From Halioxenophilus sp033283405 (lineage in GTDB: Bacteria; Pseudomonadota; Gammaproteobacteria; Pseudomonadales; Cellvibrionaceae): a stretch of DNA of 64,000 nt. Positions 17,175-24,127 of this stretch are shown in pieces (positions within the stretch are counted from its first letter, which is position 1; each line of letters starts with the position of its first letter). The DNA lies in contig NZ_JAWMQR010000006.1 of NCBI RefSeq assembly GCF_033283405.1, forward strand, positions 124,001 to 188,000, written 5' to 3'. The notes under the pieces are model-generated. The model ran no database searches. It was not told the DNA's origin and saw only the letters and a program-made list of their open reading frames with translations. Both the position numbers and the translations under genes were made by a program.

Positions 17175-18601
17175 GGCTCTACTCCCTGGACGCCGTCTTC
17201 GTGGGCCATCCAATGCACGAAGCGGTGCATGGGGTACATGGCATCATGGGGGTTGCCGATGGTGGCTGGACCGGCCTCGCCCAGATGGACAATTCTCTGG
17301 GCGCCGCCGCTGGCCAGTCGGTCGCGGTAGCTGGCCATGCGCTCAAAGGGGTAGAAGCCCACCGTTTGGGTGGCGACGTTAATGTACTTCACTGCGTCAT
17401 CGAGGGAGTCGACTCGCACCACGTTGGCGGTTTTATTGATGGGGTGAAAATCCACCGGCTCGTCGGAACGAATTACCACACCCCGGCCATCGGGTTTGCC
17501 AAACACCCGGTAGTCGTCATCCATCAGCATCATCATCTGAATCTGCTCGGCGAGCTCTATCTCCAAAGGGCGGATATCGCCAGAGACTGCCGCCCGCTCG
17601 GCAATGCGTTGATGCAGCAGCCCGCAGAAGTGGTCGACCTCGGCCTCACTGCCCTCCACAAATTGAAAGCGGCTGGCGACACAGGCCTCTTGATTCAACG
17701 TCATCACGTCTGCCGAGGCGAGGTCTGCCGCGAAGGCCAGACTCTCTTCGCAGGCGAATGCCTCTCTGCCCACCATGGAGATCGATGTTTTCGGGTCGAA
17801 AGAGATCAGTTGAAAGCCGGGCCCGAGGTGCTTCACGACATTGTTAATGGCGTCACCGCCACCCCAGGCTACGATCTTGTCGAAATACTGTGGCCGATAG
17901 AGGCTGCTCTCCACCGCTTCATCACCGCCGCGCCAGTAGACCGCCGACATGGATTGCACAATCGGGTGATTGGCGTCGATGGCAGCCATAGTGCGCAGGA
18001 TCGCGACCATGGTGAACGGGTCTGCCGAGGACATCTTAAAGAGGTTGATCGCCTTGACCATGGCCCCCTGGGCGATGGACTTGACCGCAACCCCGGGGGA
18101 GTTGCCGGGCAGTACGTGAATCAGGCGCGGAGCAAAGGCGCGCACAAAACTCTTGCGGCCGGTGAAATCCTGCTTTGGCACCCACTCGTCCAGCACCTTG
18201 GGGTTAGGAAAGTTCTGCTCCACTTCGGCCATTAATATGCGTTTATCGAGGTAGGCAGTGGCGTGGCGGGCGGTAGCCTCTACCACACTGCGCGGCAAAA
18301 TGTGGGTTGCCGTCATGCGATCAAAGCACTCCTGCATAAAGGGGTTGGCAGGCGAGCGCAGCCGCTCGCCAGTCTCTACCAGGAAGTCGATGATCTCAGC
18401 CAGAGGGACATTCAGCAGCGGTGGCACCTCCGTGCGCGGGTGCACCAGTTGATCCAGGTCCAGGTGGGGTGTGGCAAAACTGACGCCAAGGTCCCGGGAG
18501 CACTGAATGGTATGGTTGCCCTCTACCAGCGTGCCGCGAATAAAGTTGGGGGCGGAGACAACCGCCTCGTTGGTGGTGTTGGCTAGTGTTTGATTGCTCA
18601 T
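17171..18601 (-). CDS. LuxC-like acyl-CoA/acyl-ACP reductase
   Basis: A 476-residue protein of the LuxC family, related to aldehyde dehydrogenases. Signature stretches are VLPGNSPGVAVKSIAQGAMV near residue 163 and the presumed nucleophile C307 in TLNQEACVASR. The C-terminal part has GFYPFERMASYRDRLASGGAQ, typical of LuxC. The enzyme reduces an activated fatty acyl group to a fatty aldehyde with NADPH. The start overlaps the stop of the LuxE-like gene (ATGA at 18598-18601) and its own stop overlaps an SDR start. No luxA or luxB is present, so light emission is not the purpose; aldehyde or alcohol production for lipid metabolism is more likely. Confidence 0.9.
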   Translation of the reverse strand: MSNQTLANTTNEAVVSAPNFIRGTLVEGNHTIQCSRDLGVSFATPHLDLDQLVHPRTEVPPLLNVPLAEIIDFLVETGERLRSPANPFMQECFDRMTATHILPRSVVEATARHATAYLDKRILMAEVEQNFPNPKVLDEWVPKQDFTGRKSFVRAFAPRLIHVLPGNSPGVAVKSIAQGAMVKAINLFKMSSADPFTMVAILRTMAAIDANHPIVQSMSAVYWRGGDEAVESSLYRPQYFDKIVAWGGGDAINNVVKHLGPGFQLISFDPKTSISMVGREAFACEESLAFAADLASADVMTLNQEACVASRFQFVEGSEAEVDHFCGLLHQRIAERAAVSGDIRPLEIELAEQIQMMMLMDDDYRVFGKPDGRGVVIRSDEPVDFHPINKTANVVRVDSLDDAVKYINVATQTVGFYPFERMASYRDRLASGGAQRIVHLGEAGPATIGNPHDAMYPMHRFVHWMAHEDGVQGVEP

Positions 18602-19947
18602 GCTTCACCTCGCACGTAGGCATCGACAGTACCGGCGCAGCCAATTTTGTCATCACCTTCCAGGTCGGCGTAGCGCACGATGTTGTCGCGAATGGATGGG
18701 CTGCGCGCGCCGCAGGCGCAGGGGCGAAAATCGATGCTTACCTTATCGCCGGAGATAACCCCGCCCCAGCGGCCATCAATGGAGAGGTCAAAAAAGGCGG
18801 CGCGCCCTTCGTACTCCTGCTCCGTTATCGGCAATAGCTCGTCGCCGGTTTTGTTGAGGATCAATGGCACCACCCAGGGTGGCAGATGGTAGCGGCCCCC
18901 CTCCTGGCAGCGGGGCATGCCGGAGTGAAGCTCCTGCATACTGTAGTTCTGGTAGTTGCGCTCTGGAGCAATGTTGAAGGTTTCGTAGACGAACGTCTGG
19001 TAGTCATCGGGCAGTTGTGCGCGTTTCAGGCCGCCGCCCACATAGAAGGAGTTCTCCGGGTGGAAGTCTATGGCGCTGTAGCCGAGTTCGCGCACCGCTT
19101 TCGCCACGGCGTAGAGGTTGGCCCAAAGACCGCTGATGTGCAGTTTGTCATCCCGGTACGCCACCAGTGCCTGGGCGGCTATACCCACAGCGGCGTCCAT
19201 CGACTGTGTGCGTTCGGCAGAGGTTGCCTCATAACGGGCCAGGTCACCGGGTTTGGCCGTGCCATCGGCGATGGCTTTGCGCAGTACCACCATCTGCGTT
19301 AAGGCACCCACGGTGAGCGGCGGCACCGGGTAGGCGAAGGGTTCCAGGCTTGGGTCCTGCAGACCGGACAGGTAGGAGTCGCCCGTGGCGGTATTGCGCG
19401 GCACCTGGGCTACCGGTGCCAGGCCCATAATGCGGCGGTCTCTATTGGGTTTAACACCAGAGCCCCAGCTGTAACTGGTGATCGCCTCTTTACGGCACCA
19501 GGCCATATCTTGGGCCGAGGCGACCAGCATGGCGCTCTTGCCTGTGGTGCCGCTGGAGCAGGAGACAAAATGGCCTCCTGCTTGCAACTGTGCCACCCAG
19601 TCATCGATGTCGGTAACTGTGCTGGCGTTGATGGCGGGCACTCGGTAGGTAGCCACGGTGTCCAGCCAACGACCAAGGCGATCCCACTTTTCGTTTATCA
19701 GAAATGACTCGGGGTAGCTCTTGTAAGCCGTATGGGGGAAGAGCAGCGGCACTACATCCTCCAGGCGCGAGATCTCTTTAATGCCTGACTGGTCGGCGCG
19801 ATGGCCTAGTAATTTGATCTGGTCTTTGCGTGATTGGAAGCGCTCATTTATTGCGGCAATTTGCGCATACTGAACTTCGTGGTGAGGAATGTCGTAGCGA
19901 GAATCTTCATCTACCAGTTGCGTCAGCCTGTTGACGATGTTGCCCAT
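18598..19947 (-). CDS. LuxE-like acyl-protein synthetase (adenylate-forming)
   Basis: A 449-residue protein with the adenylation motif SCSSGTTGKSAM at residues 129-140, RNYQNYSMQELHSGMPRC near residue 340, and a C-terminal RPCACGARSPSIRDNI. These fit the LuxE family, which activates a fatty acid as acyl-AMP and transfers it to its own cysteine before handing it to LuxC. The protein is longer than luminous-bacteria LuxE (about 370 residues), matching the non-luminous branch. It is the first gene of an operon with the LuxC-like gene and is divergent from a TetR regulator 44 bp away. Confidence 0.88.
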   Translation of the reverse strand: MGNIVNRLTQLVDEDSRYDIPHHEVQYAQIAAINERFQSRKDQIKLLGHRADQSGIKEISRLEDVVPLLFPHTAYKSYPESFLINEKWDRLGRWLDTVATYRVPAINASTVTDIDDWVAQLQAGGHFVSCSSGTTGKSAMLVASAQDMAWCRKEAITSYSWGSGVKPNRDRRIMGLAPVAQVPRNTATGDSYLSGLQDPSLEPFAYPVPPLTVGALTQMVVLRKAIADGTAKPGDLARYEATSAERTQSMDAAVGIAAQALVAYRDDKLHISGLWANLYAVAKAVRELGYSAIDFHPENSFYVGGGLKRAQLPDDYQTFVYETFNIAPERNYQNYSMQELHSGMPRCQEGGRYHLPPWVVPLILNKTGDELLPITEQEYEGRAAFFDLSIDGRWGGVISGDKVSIDFRPCACGARSPSIRDNIVRYADLEGDDKIGCAGTVDAYVRGEA

Positions 19948-19990
19948 GGTATTTCCCCTTTGTGTAATAATCGGGTGGTTTGGGGTATTT

Positions 19991-20012
19991 AATGATACCT
20001 ATGGGTTTCATT
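19991..20012. promoter_or_regulatory. Candidate TetR operator dyad
   Basis: AATGATACC (19991-19999), spacer TATG, and GGTTTCATT (20004-20012) form an inverted repeat with eight of nine pairs matching. It lies in the short gap between the LuxE-like gene and the TetR gene, overlapping the latter's possible starts. This is the expected place for an autorepressor site. Confidence 0.55.
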
Positions 20013-20696
20013 ATTGCTCTGGTTGCAGAGGAGTGCAAGGCTATTACTGCTAATCAACAATCGGCATCCCGCCGTCCTGGGTCTGGCCGACCCACCAAAG
20101 AGGAGGCTGCCCGGCGCCACGAACAGATGCTGGAGATGGCTATCGACTCGTTTCTGGAGGCGGGTTTCGAGAACACTCGGGTTATTGATATCGCGACGTC
20201 GCTGGGTATGTCCAAGCGTACTGTCTACGCCTACTACAAGGATAAAGACGCGCTCTTTATCGCCGCAGTGAAGCGTTTGATCGAGCGCTACACGGTACCC
20301 CTGGAGGCGTTACAGGCGGTGGAGAGCGATGATGTAGAAGAAACGCTTTGTGCGGTTGCCCGCATTCGTATTGCTAATGTGGCCACGCCCACGGGTATCA
20401 AGTTACAGAGGATCTTAAGCGCGCAGTCACATCGGTTCCCAGAGCTCTTACAGGGGGCCTTCATGGCCAGCACCGAGCCGACCATGACGTTCCTGTGTGA
20501 CCTGTTTAAGCGCCTGGCGGAACAGAAGCGCATTCGCACTCTGGACCCAGACAAAGCCGCCACGGCATTCTTAAGCTTGGTGGTGGGTGGCCCGGCCCGG
20601 TTGATTGTGATGGGCGGCACTATGGATGAGGCGGAGGTAGAGTCGAGGGTTCAGTTCTCTGTAGACCTGTTTTTAAACGGGCTGCTCAGCCGTTGA
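19992..20696 (+). CDS. TetR-family transcriptional regulator
   Basis: About 234 residues. The helix-turn-helix is clear: MLEMAIDSFLEAGFENTRVI then ATSLGMSKRTVYAYYKDKD. The preceding SRRPGSGRPTKEEAARR is a basic arm common in this family. The C-terminal domain is the TetR_C type with LVVGGPARLIVMGG near the end. The start is uncertain: TTG at 19980, ATG at 19992 and ATG at 20001 are in frame and none has a strong ribosome site. The gene is divergent from the luxE-luxC-like operon and probably represses it in response to an acyl compound. Confidence 0.88.
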   Translation: MIPMGFIIALVAEECKAITANQQSASRRPGSGRPTKEEAARRHEQMLEMAIDSFLEAGFENTRVIDIATSLGMSKRTVYAYYKDKDALFIAAVKRLIERYTVPLEALQAVESDDVEETLCAVARIRIANVATPTGIKLQRILSAQSHRFPELLQGAFMASTEPTMTFLCDLFKRLAEQKRIRTLDPDKAATAFLSLVVGGPARLIVMGGTMDEAEVESRVQFSVDLFLNGLLSR

Positions 20697-20737
20697 GTGG
20701 CCTGGCGGTTATTCAGGGAAGCGTGGCGATAAAAAAA

Positions 20738-20754
20738 GCGGGCATTACGCCCGC
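20738..20754. terminator. Hairpin terminator downstream of the TetR gene
   Basis: GCGGGC (20738-20743) pairs with GCCCGC (20749-20754) across ATTAC. A run of seven A lies on its left, so the stem reads as a rho-independent terminator on the minus strand and as a plain stem on the plus strand, where the TetR gene ends 42 bases before. Confidence 0.55.
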
Positions 20755-20791
20755 CTAAATCCACTAGGGTGGGGCTTGCGCCCCTGGGTTG

Positions 20792-20810
20792 GTTGGATAG
20801 GCTATCCAAC
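20792..20810. repeat. Perfect 19-bp palindrome
   Basis: GTTGGATAG-G-CTATCCAAC is a perfect 9+1+9 palindrome in the gap between the TetR gene and the tRNA-Arg promoter. It has no T-run. It could be a protein-binding site or a hairpin remnant; no function is evident. Confidence 0.6.
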
Positions 20811-20828
20811 GATGTCACCTTAGCAATG

Positions 20829-22565
20829 TCAAAGTGAATCCCAACTGAACGGACGTGTGGCCGCTGAAAAAATAAACGATGAAAAAAACCTGATTTTTGA
20901 AAGAGATAAGCTATTGACGGACAAAGGTTTACTCATTAGTATACGCGCCTCTTCCGCACCTACTGGAAGAGAGATTACGCACTCGTAGCTCAGCTGGATA
21001 GAGTACTCGGCTACGAACCGAGCGGTCGGAGGTTCGAATCCTCCCGAGTGCGCCATTTCAATATTCGAGCCTGAAATACCACCTAAAGCCTTGAAAGGTA
21101 AGGTGGTTTCAGGTGTTCGAAAACCTTCTCCACGAACATACGCCAATCTGTCTGCAAAAGTGAGTTTCATCACTGCATGACGGTCTTCCATTCGCTCGGA
21201 AGCCCAGAGTTCATGCGGGTTTGCGAGAAAATCCATGGCGGTTCGAAAACTATCGTCAAAGTCTCTGATCGGACGACCGCATTTAGCGATCTTTTCCTGC
21301 ATAACCTGCTTATCCAGTTGAAGCTGGCTGATGCGTTTTTCGTAGGCGCTTACCACGGTGTTATCCTCAGCCTCTACGATACGATCCAGCAATTGTTCGA
21401 TCTTGCGCTCAGTCTTATTGATCTCCAGCTCCAGGGACTTGCTATGGCTTTTCTGGAAGGCCACACGGTAATCCCAGAGGTCTCGGAACATATCTTTGGC
21501 CAAGCCAAAAAGCTCAGGCGTTGGTTTGAGTGACATAAGGAATTGCTCAAACTCACCCTCGATCACATCGCGGCGAATAGACTTGCGGTAGTGGCTACAG
21601 CCTTTCTTGAAGCACATATAATAAGGATGGCGTTCATTCTTACCCTTCGACCAGCAGGCCGTTAAGTTATGGCCGCATTCGCCGCAGGTGACGAACCCGC
21701 GCAATGGGAAGTCCAGGTTTATATCTTTGCGTGCAGGTGTCTTGGCATTGGTATTCAAGCGATCCTGAATAGTTTTGTATGTCTCCAGGCTGATTAAGCC
21801 CTCATGCCTGCCAGGACGCAGCGAAACCTGCCAATCCTCTGAATCCACATACCCGGCATATAAGACCTTCGTTAGAATGTCGTGAACCCGTTGGTTATGA
21901 ACATAGCCTTTGCTGTCTCTGGGAAACTCAGGGAAGGATTCCAGGAAGCGCTTTACTTCCACCTGTAACTGAAAGCGTCCGGAGGCATAGCCCTCCAGGG
22001 CTTCTTGAATAATGGTGGCGAGTGGTTCGTTCCGAACTAGGATTTTCCCTTGGCCGGAAGTCTTCTGATACTTGTAGCCCACCGGAGCCTGAAACACCCA
22101 ATAGCCGTTCTTGAGGCGGGATTTCATCCGGTTAAGGGTTTGCTCAGAGTTCTTCTGACGTTGGTGCTGAGATACGCTGGCCAGCAGGTTCTCCACCAGA
22201 ACACTGTCGGAATCATCGCCAAACTCAATGGAGGGCGATTCCAGCGTTGCCCCCGCCTTGGCGATAGCGCCTCTGAGCTGGAGGTGAGCATCAAGCCCAC
22301 GAGCCAGCCTGGAAATATCGTCAATAATGGCCACACGCGGGTTTTTGCGGTGCTTGCTCAAATGCTTGAGCATATCCTGCATACCAGGGCGCTTGATCAG
22401 GCTACCGGAGACATCATCGGTAAATACCGCTTCGACCTCATAGCCCTTGTATTTAGCGTATTCGCGGCAGCGCGTCTCTTGCGAGCCGAGCCCATCGCCC
22501 CGCGTGGTTTGGGTTTTATTGGATACCCGGCAGTAAATGACTGCCTTTGTTACGTTACTCGACAT
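20829..22565 (-). CDS. Large serine recombinase, C-terminus replaced by chromosomal read-through
   Basis: The integrated frame is 578 codons. The resolvase domain opens VIYCRVSNKTQT with catalytic S15, followed by DDISRLARGLDA. The recombinase domain and the zinc ribbon (CGECGHNLTACW, then YYMCFKKGC) and a long coiled region complete a site-specific large serine recombinase. Only residues 1-503 are encoded by the element. From 21056 on the frame enters tRNA-Arg in antisense, giving MAHSGGFEPPTARF, a well-known false ending, and then chromosomal DNA. In the circular form the frame would cross the core into 51922-52016 and end after 34 codons, giving about 537 residues. The start at 22565 overlaps the preceding 104-codon gene. 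Confidence 0.93.
   Translation of the reverse strand: MSSNVTKAVIYCRVSNKTQTTRGDGLGSQETRCREYAKYKGYEVEAVFTDDVSGSLIKRPGMQDMLKHLSKHRKNPRVAIIDDISRLARGLDAHLQLRGAIAKAGATLESPSIEFGDDSDSVLVENLLASVSQHQRQKNSEQTLNRMKSRLKNGYWVFQAPVGYKYQKTSGQGKILVRNEPLATIIQEALEGYASGRFQLQVEVKRFLESFPEFPRDSKGYVHNQRVHDILTKVLYAGYVDSEDWQVSLRPGRHEGLISLETYKTIQDRLNTNAKTPARKDINLDFPLRGFVTCGECGHNLTACWSKGKNERHPYYMCFKKGCSHYRKSIRRDVIEGEFEQFLMSLKPTPELFGLAKDMFRDLWDYRVAFQKSHSKSLELEINKTERKIEQLLDRIVEAEDNTVVSAYEKRISQLQLDKQVMQEKIAKCGRPIRDFDDSFRTAMDFLANPHELWASERMEDRHAVMKLTFADRLAYVRGEGFRTPETTLPFKALGGISGSNIEMAHSGGFEPPTARFVAEYSIQLSYECVISLPVGAEEARILMSKPLSVNSLSLSKIRFFSSFIFSAATRPFSWDSL
20914..20942 (+). promoter_or_regulatory. Promoter of tRNA-Arg
   Basis: TTGACG (20914-20919) and TAGTAT (20937-20942) are separated by the ideal 17 bases, and the following bases are GC-rich. 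The tRNA starts 37 bases after the -10. Confidence 0.7.
20979..21055 (+). tRNA. tRNA-Arg (ACG anticodon), insertion target of the mobile element
   Basis: A 77-nt tRNA with encoded CCA. The acceptor GCACTCG pairs with CGAGTGC, the D-arm is GCTCAGCTGGATAGAGT, the anticodon loop CTACGAA holds ACG, and the T-arm is GGAGGTTCGAATCCTCC. The element inserted in its 3' end restores the full gene, so the tRNA remains functional. Its original downstream terminator is now 31 kb away at 52036. Confidence 0.97.
21047..21056. other. attL core
   Basis: AGTGCGCCAT covers the last acceptor bases and CCA of tRNA-Arg plus one T. The same ten bases recur at 52017-52026. On the minus strand they read ATGGCGCACT and lie in frame with the recombinase gene. 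Confidence 0.85.
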
Positions 22566-22869
22566 CTATAACTCCTTTTGAGTTAACCTGCTCATCATCA
22601 CGGTTAACACCATGAGCGAGGGGCTCAGGCTGCTTTTCGTCCGAGGATGAGAGTATCTGAATTGAATCTACCCCAAATCCCAGGTCAACAAAAGCCGCCA
22701 TTATCAGCCAAATGGTTTTCAATAATTCAACCCGCTCTGCTTCACTCAAGTCAAAGTCTTTAATGTGATTTCGGTACTTATCCACATCGCATTTAGGAGG
22801 CTCGACCATTGGCTGCTGCTGAGCGGAAACCCAGTGCTCGTTCACGTCAATTTTCGTTTCGTCAGTCAA
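22555..22869 (-). CDS. Small conserved-type protein upstream of the recombinase
   Basis: A 104-residue acidic protein of unknown function. The core YRNHIKDFDLSEAERVELLK followed by TIWLIMAAFVDLGFGVDSIQ is a pattern often seen beside site-specific recombinases in mobile elements, which suggests a recombination accessory role; this is context only. It begins with a TTG at 22869 preceded by AAGGAGG, and that TTG overlaps the TGA of the small frame before it (ATTGA). Its end overlaps the recombinase start by 11 bases, so the two are translationally coupled. Confidence 0.72.
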   Translation of the reverse strand: MTDETKIDVNEHWVSAQQQPMVEPPKCDVDKYRNHIKDFDLSEAERVELLKTIWLIMAAFVDLGFGVDSIQILSSSDEKQPEPLAHGVNRDDEQVNSKGVIDVE

Positions 22870-22970
22870 TGTTCTTCCTCCTTTTCGACAGACAGATCAC
22901 CAAATTCAAACGGGTGATACGTATAGGAAGAAAATAACTGCGCCATGGCGCAATGCAGCAATCCGAGCAT
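22866..22970 (-). CDS. Possible very small protein, start damaged or unusual
   Basis: From the ATG at 22970 the frame gives 34 residues, MLGLLHCAMAQLFSSYTYHP and an acidic end SVEKEEEH. The same frame stays open upstream to about 23034 with a protein-like EFRYTAQRKSQTYADVLRKR, but no ATG, GTG or TTG opens it; a TAA stands just before. A well-placed AGGTGAG and ATG at 23038 are in a different frame. Either the gene starts at 22970, or a longer gene has lost its start. Its TGA overlaps the TTG of the next gene, which argues for real translation. Confidence 0.45.
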   Translation of the reverse strand: MLGLLHCAMAQLFSSYTYHPFEFGDLSVEKEEEH

Positions 22971-23092
22971 AAACTTTCGTTTGCGGAGGACATCGGCGTA
23001 AGTTTGGGACTTACGCTGCGCAGTGTATCTAAATTCATATTACGGTCTCACCTGTTAATAAATTCTTAAATTCTTTCGTATAGGCAAATTTT

Positions 23093-23482
23093 TTAGCGCT
23101 CGAAAACTGGCTCTGAGCGCCGAGTTTGTTGCGCCGAACTTTCACGTTGATTCGATAAATACGCCATTTGTGCGTCTCGTTGTTCCTGAATCCAGGCACG
23201 ATCAAAGAAAGATTTTTTAACTTCGCAACAATTTTCCGGCTTCATTTCGGGAAACGGCTTTTGCCGTTTCACCATTTTTGATCCACCGTCAGAGTCATCA
23301 CGTTGCCAAGCATCCTCTTTCAAAACCGGATTCTCAGATGTTCGTTGTTGGTTACTGTTTGCAATTTCAAAGTCGCGACTTAATGGCCCCGCCCGCCGAA
23401 GGCAGGCAGGGGCTTGTTCACGTAAACTAGGTTCTTGCATGGAGTAACTCACGTAAGCGCTAGTGCGCTCGTTCGCGGCCAC
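23093..23482 (-). CDS. Hypothetical protein of the mobilization operon
   Basis: A 129-residue hydrophilic protein rich in Gln, Arg, Ser and Glu. I recognise no domain. FFDRAWIQEQRDAQMAYLSN near the C-terminus looks helical. The N-terminus overlaps the end of the preceding gene by 23 bases, so it is probably co-transcribed with the coupling-protein genes. The middle contains low-complexity sequence and a region where the codons ACAGGGGC-like repeats are weakly biased, so part of the frame could be fortuitous. Confidence that it is expressed rests mainly on its place in the array. Confidence 0.5.
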   Translation of the reverse strand: MAANERTSAYVSYSMQEPSLREQAPACLRRAGPLSRDFEIANSNQQRTSENPVLKEDAWQRDDSDGGSKMVKRQKPFPEMKPENCCEVKKSFFDRAWIQEQRDAQMAYLSNQRESSAQQTRRSEPVFER

Positions 23483-23750
23483 GGCTCGGTCTCCTGTTCT
23501 GATCCTGCTCAGAACGTGCTTCCTGACGTTCGCCTTCGTATGCGTTCATGCGCTCCTCACGTAATTCTCTAATTGTGAGGCGGCCATCAAGTGGAATACT
23601 GTCGAGCTGAATATCCATGCCTTGCCCGTCGCGGTGCTCCCAGGCTGCGCCGACTTTATTCCAATGGCCTTTACCGTCTTTGCTATCGCGCACGGAATAC
23701 GCGATAAAATCCGGCTTGCGCCCAACGCTATCGTTTTCTTTCTCACTCAT
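23460..23750 (-). CDS. Conserved-type small protein beside the coupling protein
   Basis: A 96-residue protein. The ATG at 23750 is preceded by GGAG at a spacing of eight; a longer frame to 23789 has no such site. The core PDFIAYSVRDSKDGKGHWNK and AAWEHRDGQGMDIQLDSIPL with DGRLTIREL is a pattern I associate with small proteins in conjugation and integrative-element loci, apparently a compact beta domain, but the function is not known. The tail after residue 70 is basic and acidic-mixed and probably disordered. It is the second gene downstream of traD. Confidence 0.68.
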   Translation of the reverse strand: MSEKENDSVGRKPDFIAYSVRDSKDGKGHWNKVGAAWEHRDGQGMDIQLDSIPLDGRLTIRELREERMNAYEGERQEARSEQDQNRRPSRGRERAH

Positions 23751-23827
23751 AATCATTCTCCAAATGCCTTCGCGTTCATTGAGTTTCAAAGGCCAGCCGA
23801 AGGCACTTACTGGCCAACGAAACGGCT

Positions 23828-24115
23828 CTATCTTTTGGGAAATTCACGGCTGTCGATGATTTTGAAAAACGGGCATTCGCCCATGGCCACGTAGTGGACG
23901 AAACCACGAGAGCCAAGGTACTGGCAGCTCAGCATGTATTTATAAGAGCCGCGTTGCTCATAGGTGTAATTCAAAAGCATGTGCGGCCCCACCGGAGAGA
24001 GAATAAATGCTGCAATCAGCAGCAATGGCCATCGCTCTAAAATGCCAGCAAGACTGCGGAAAAAACCTGCAACAATTTTTCCCCATCGAATTCGTTTTGG
24101 TTTGTAGTGACTCAT
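23828..24115 (-). CDS. Small membrane protein of the mobilization operon
   Basis: A 95-residue protein with one clear membrane span (WPLLLIAAFILSPVGPHMLL, about residues 29-48) after a basic N-terminus (SHYKPKRIRWGK). The rest carries two cysteines (LSCQYLGSRG and GECPFF) and probably lies outside the membrane. The ATG at 24115 has AAGGAG eight bases before. It starts 12 bases after the coupling-protein stop. A role as a small partner of the coupling protein or channel is plausible from position only. Confidence 0.7.
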   Translation of the reverse strand: MSHYKPKRIRWGKIVAGFFRSLAGILERWPLLLIAAFILSPVGPHMLLNYTYEQRGSYKYMLSCQYLGSRGFVHYVAMGECPFFKIIDSREFPKR

Positions 24116-24127
24116 TACGCACACTCC

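Noticed and set aside
17019..17213. A 64-codon minus-strand frame as a complete small dehydrogenase
   Set aside because: Only the 20 or so codons from 17174 resemble SDR proteins; the rest translates the tRNA flank repeat. It is listed as a remnant.
17171..19947. A bioluminescence operon
   Set aside because: No LuxA or LuxB protein is present near the LuxC-like and LuxE-like genes.
20829..21056. Last 75 codons of the recombinase frame as a native C-terminus
   Set aside because: They are antisense tRNA-Arg and upstream chromosome. The frame joins correctly to a different 34-codon tail at the other end of the element.
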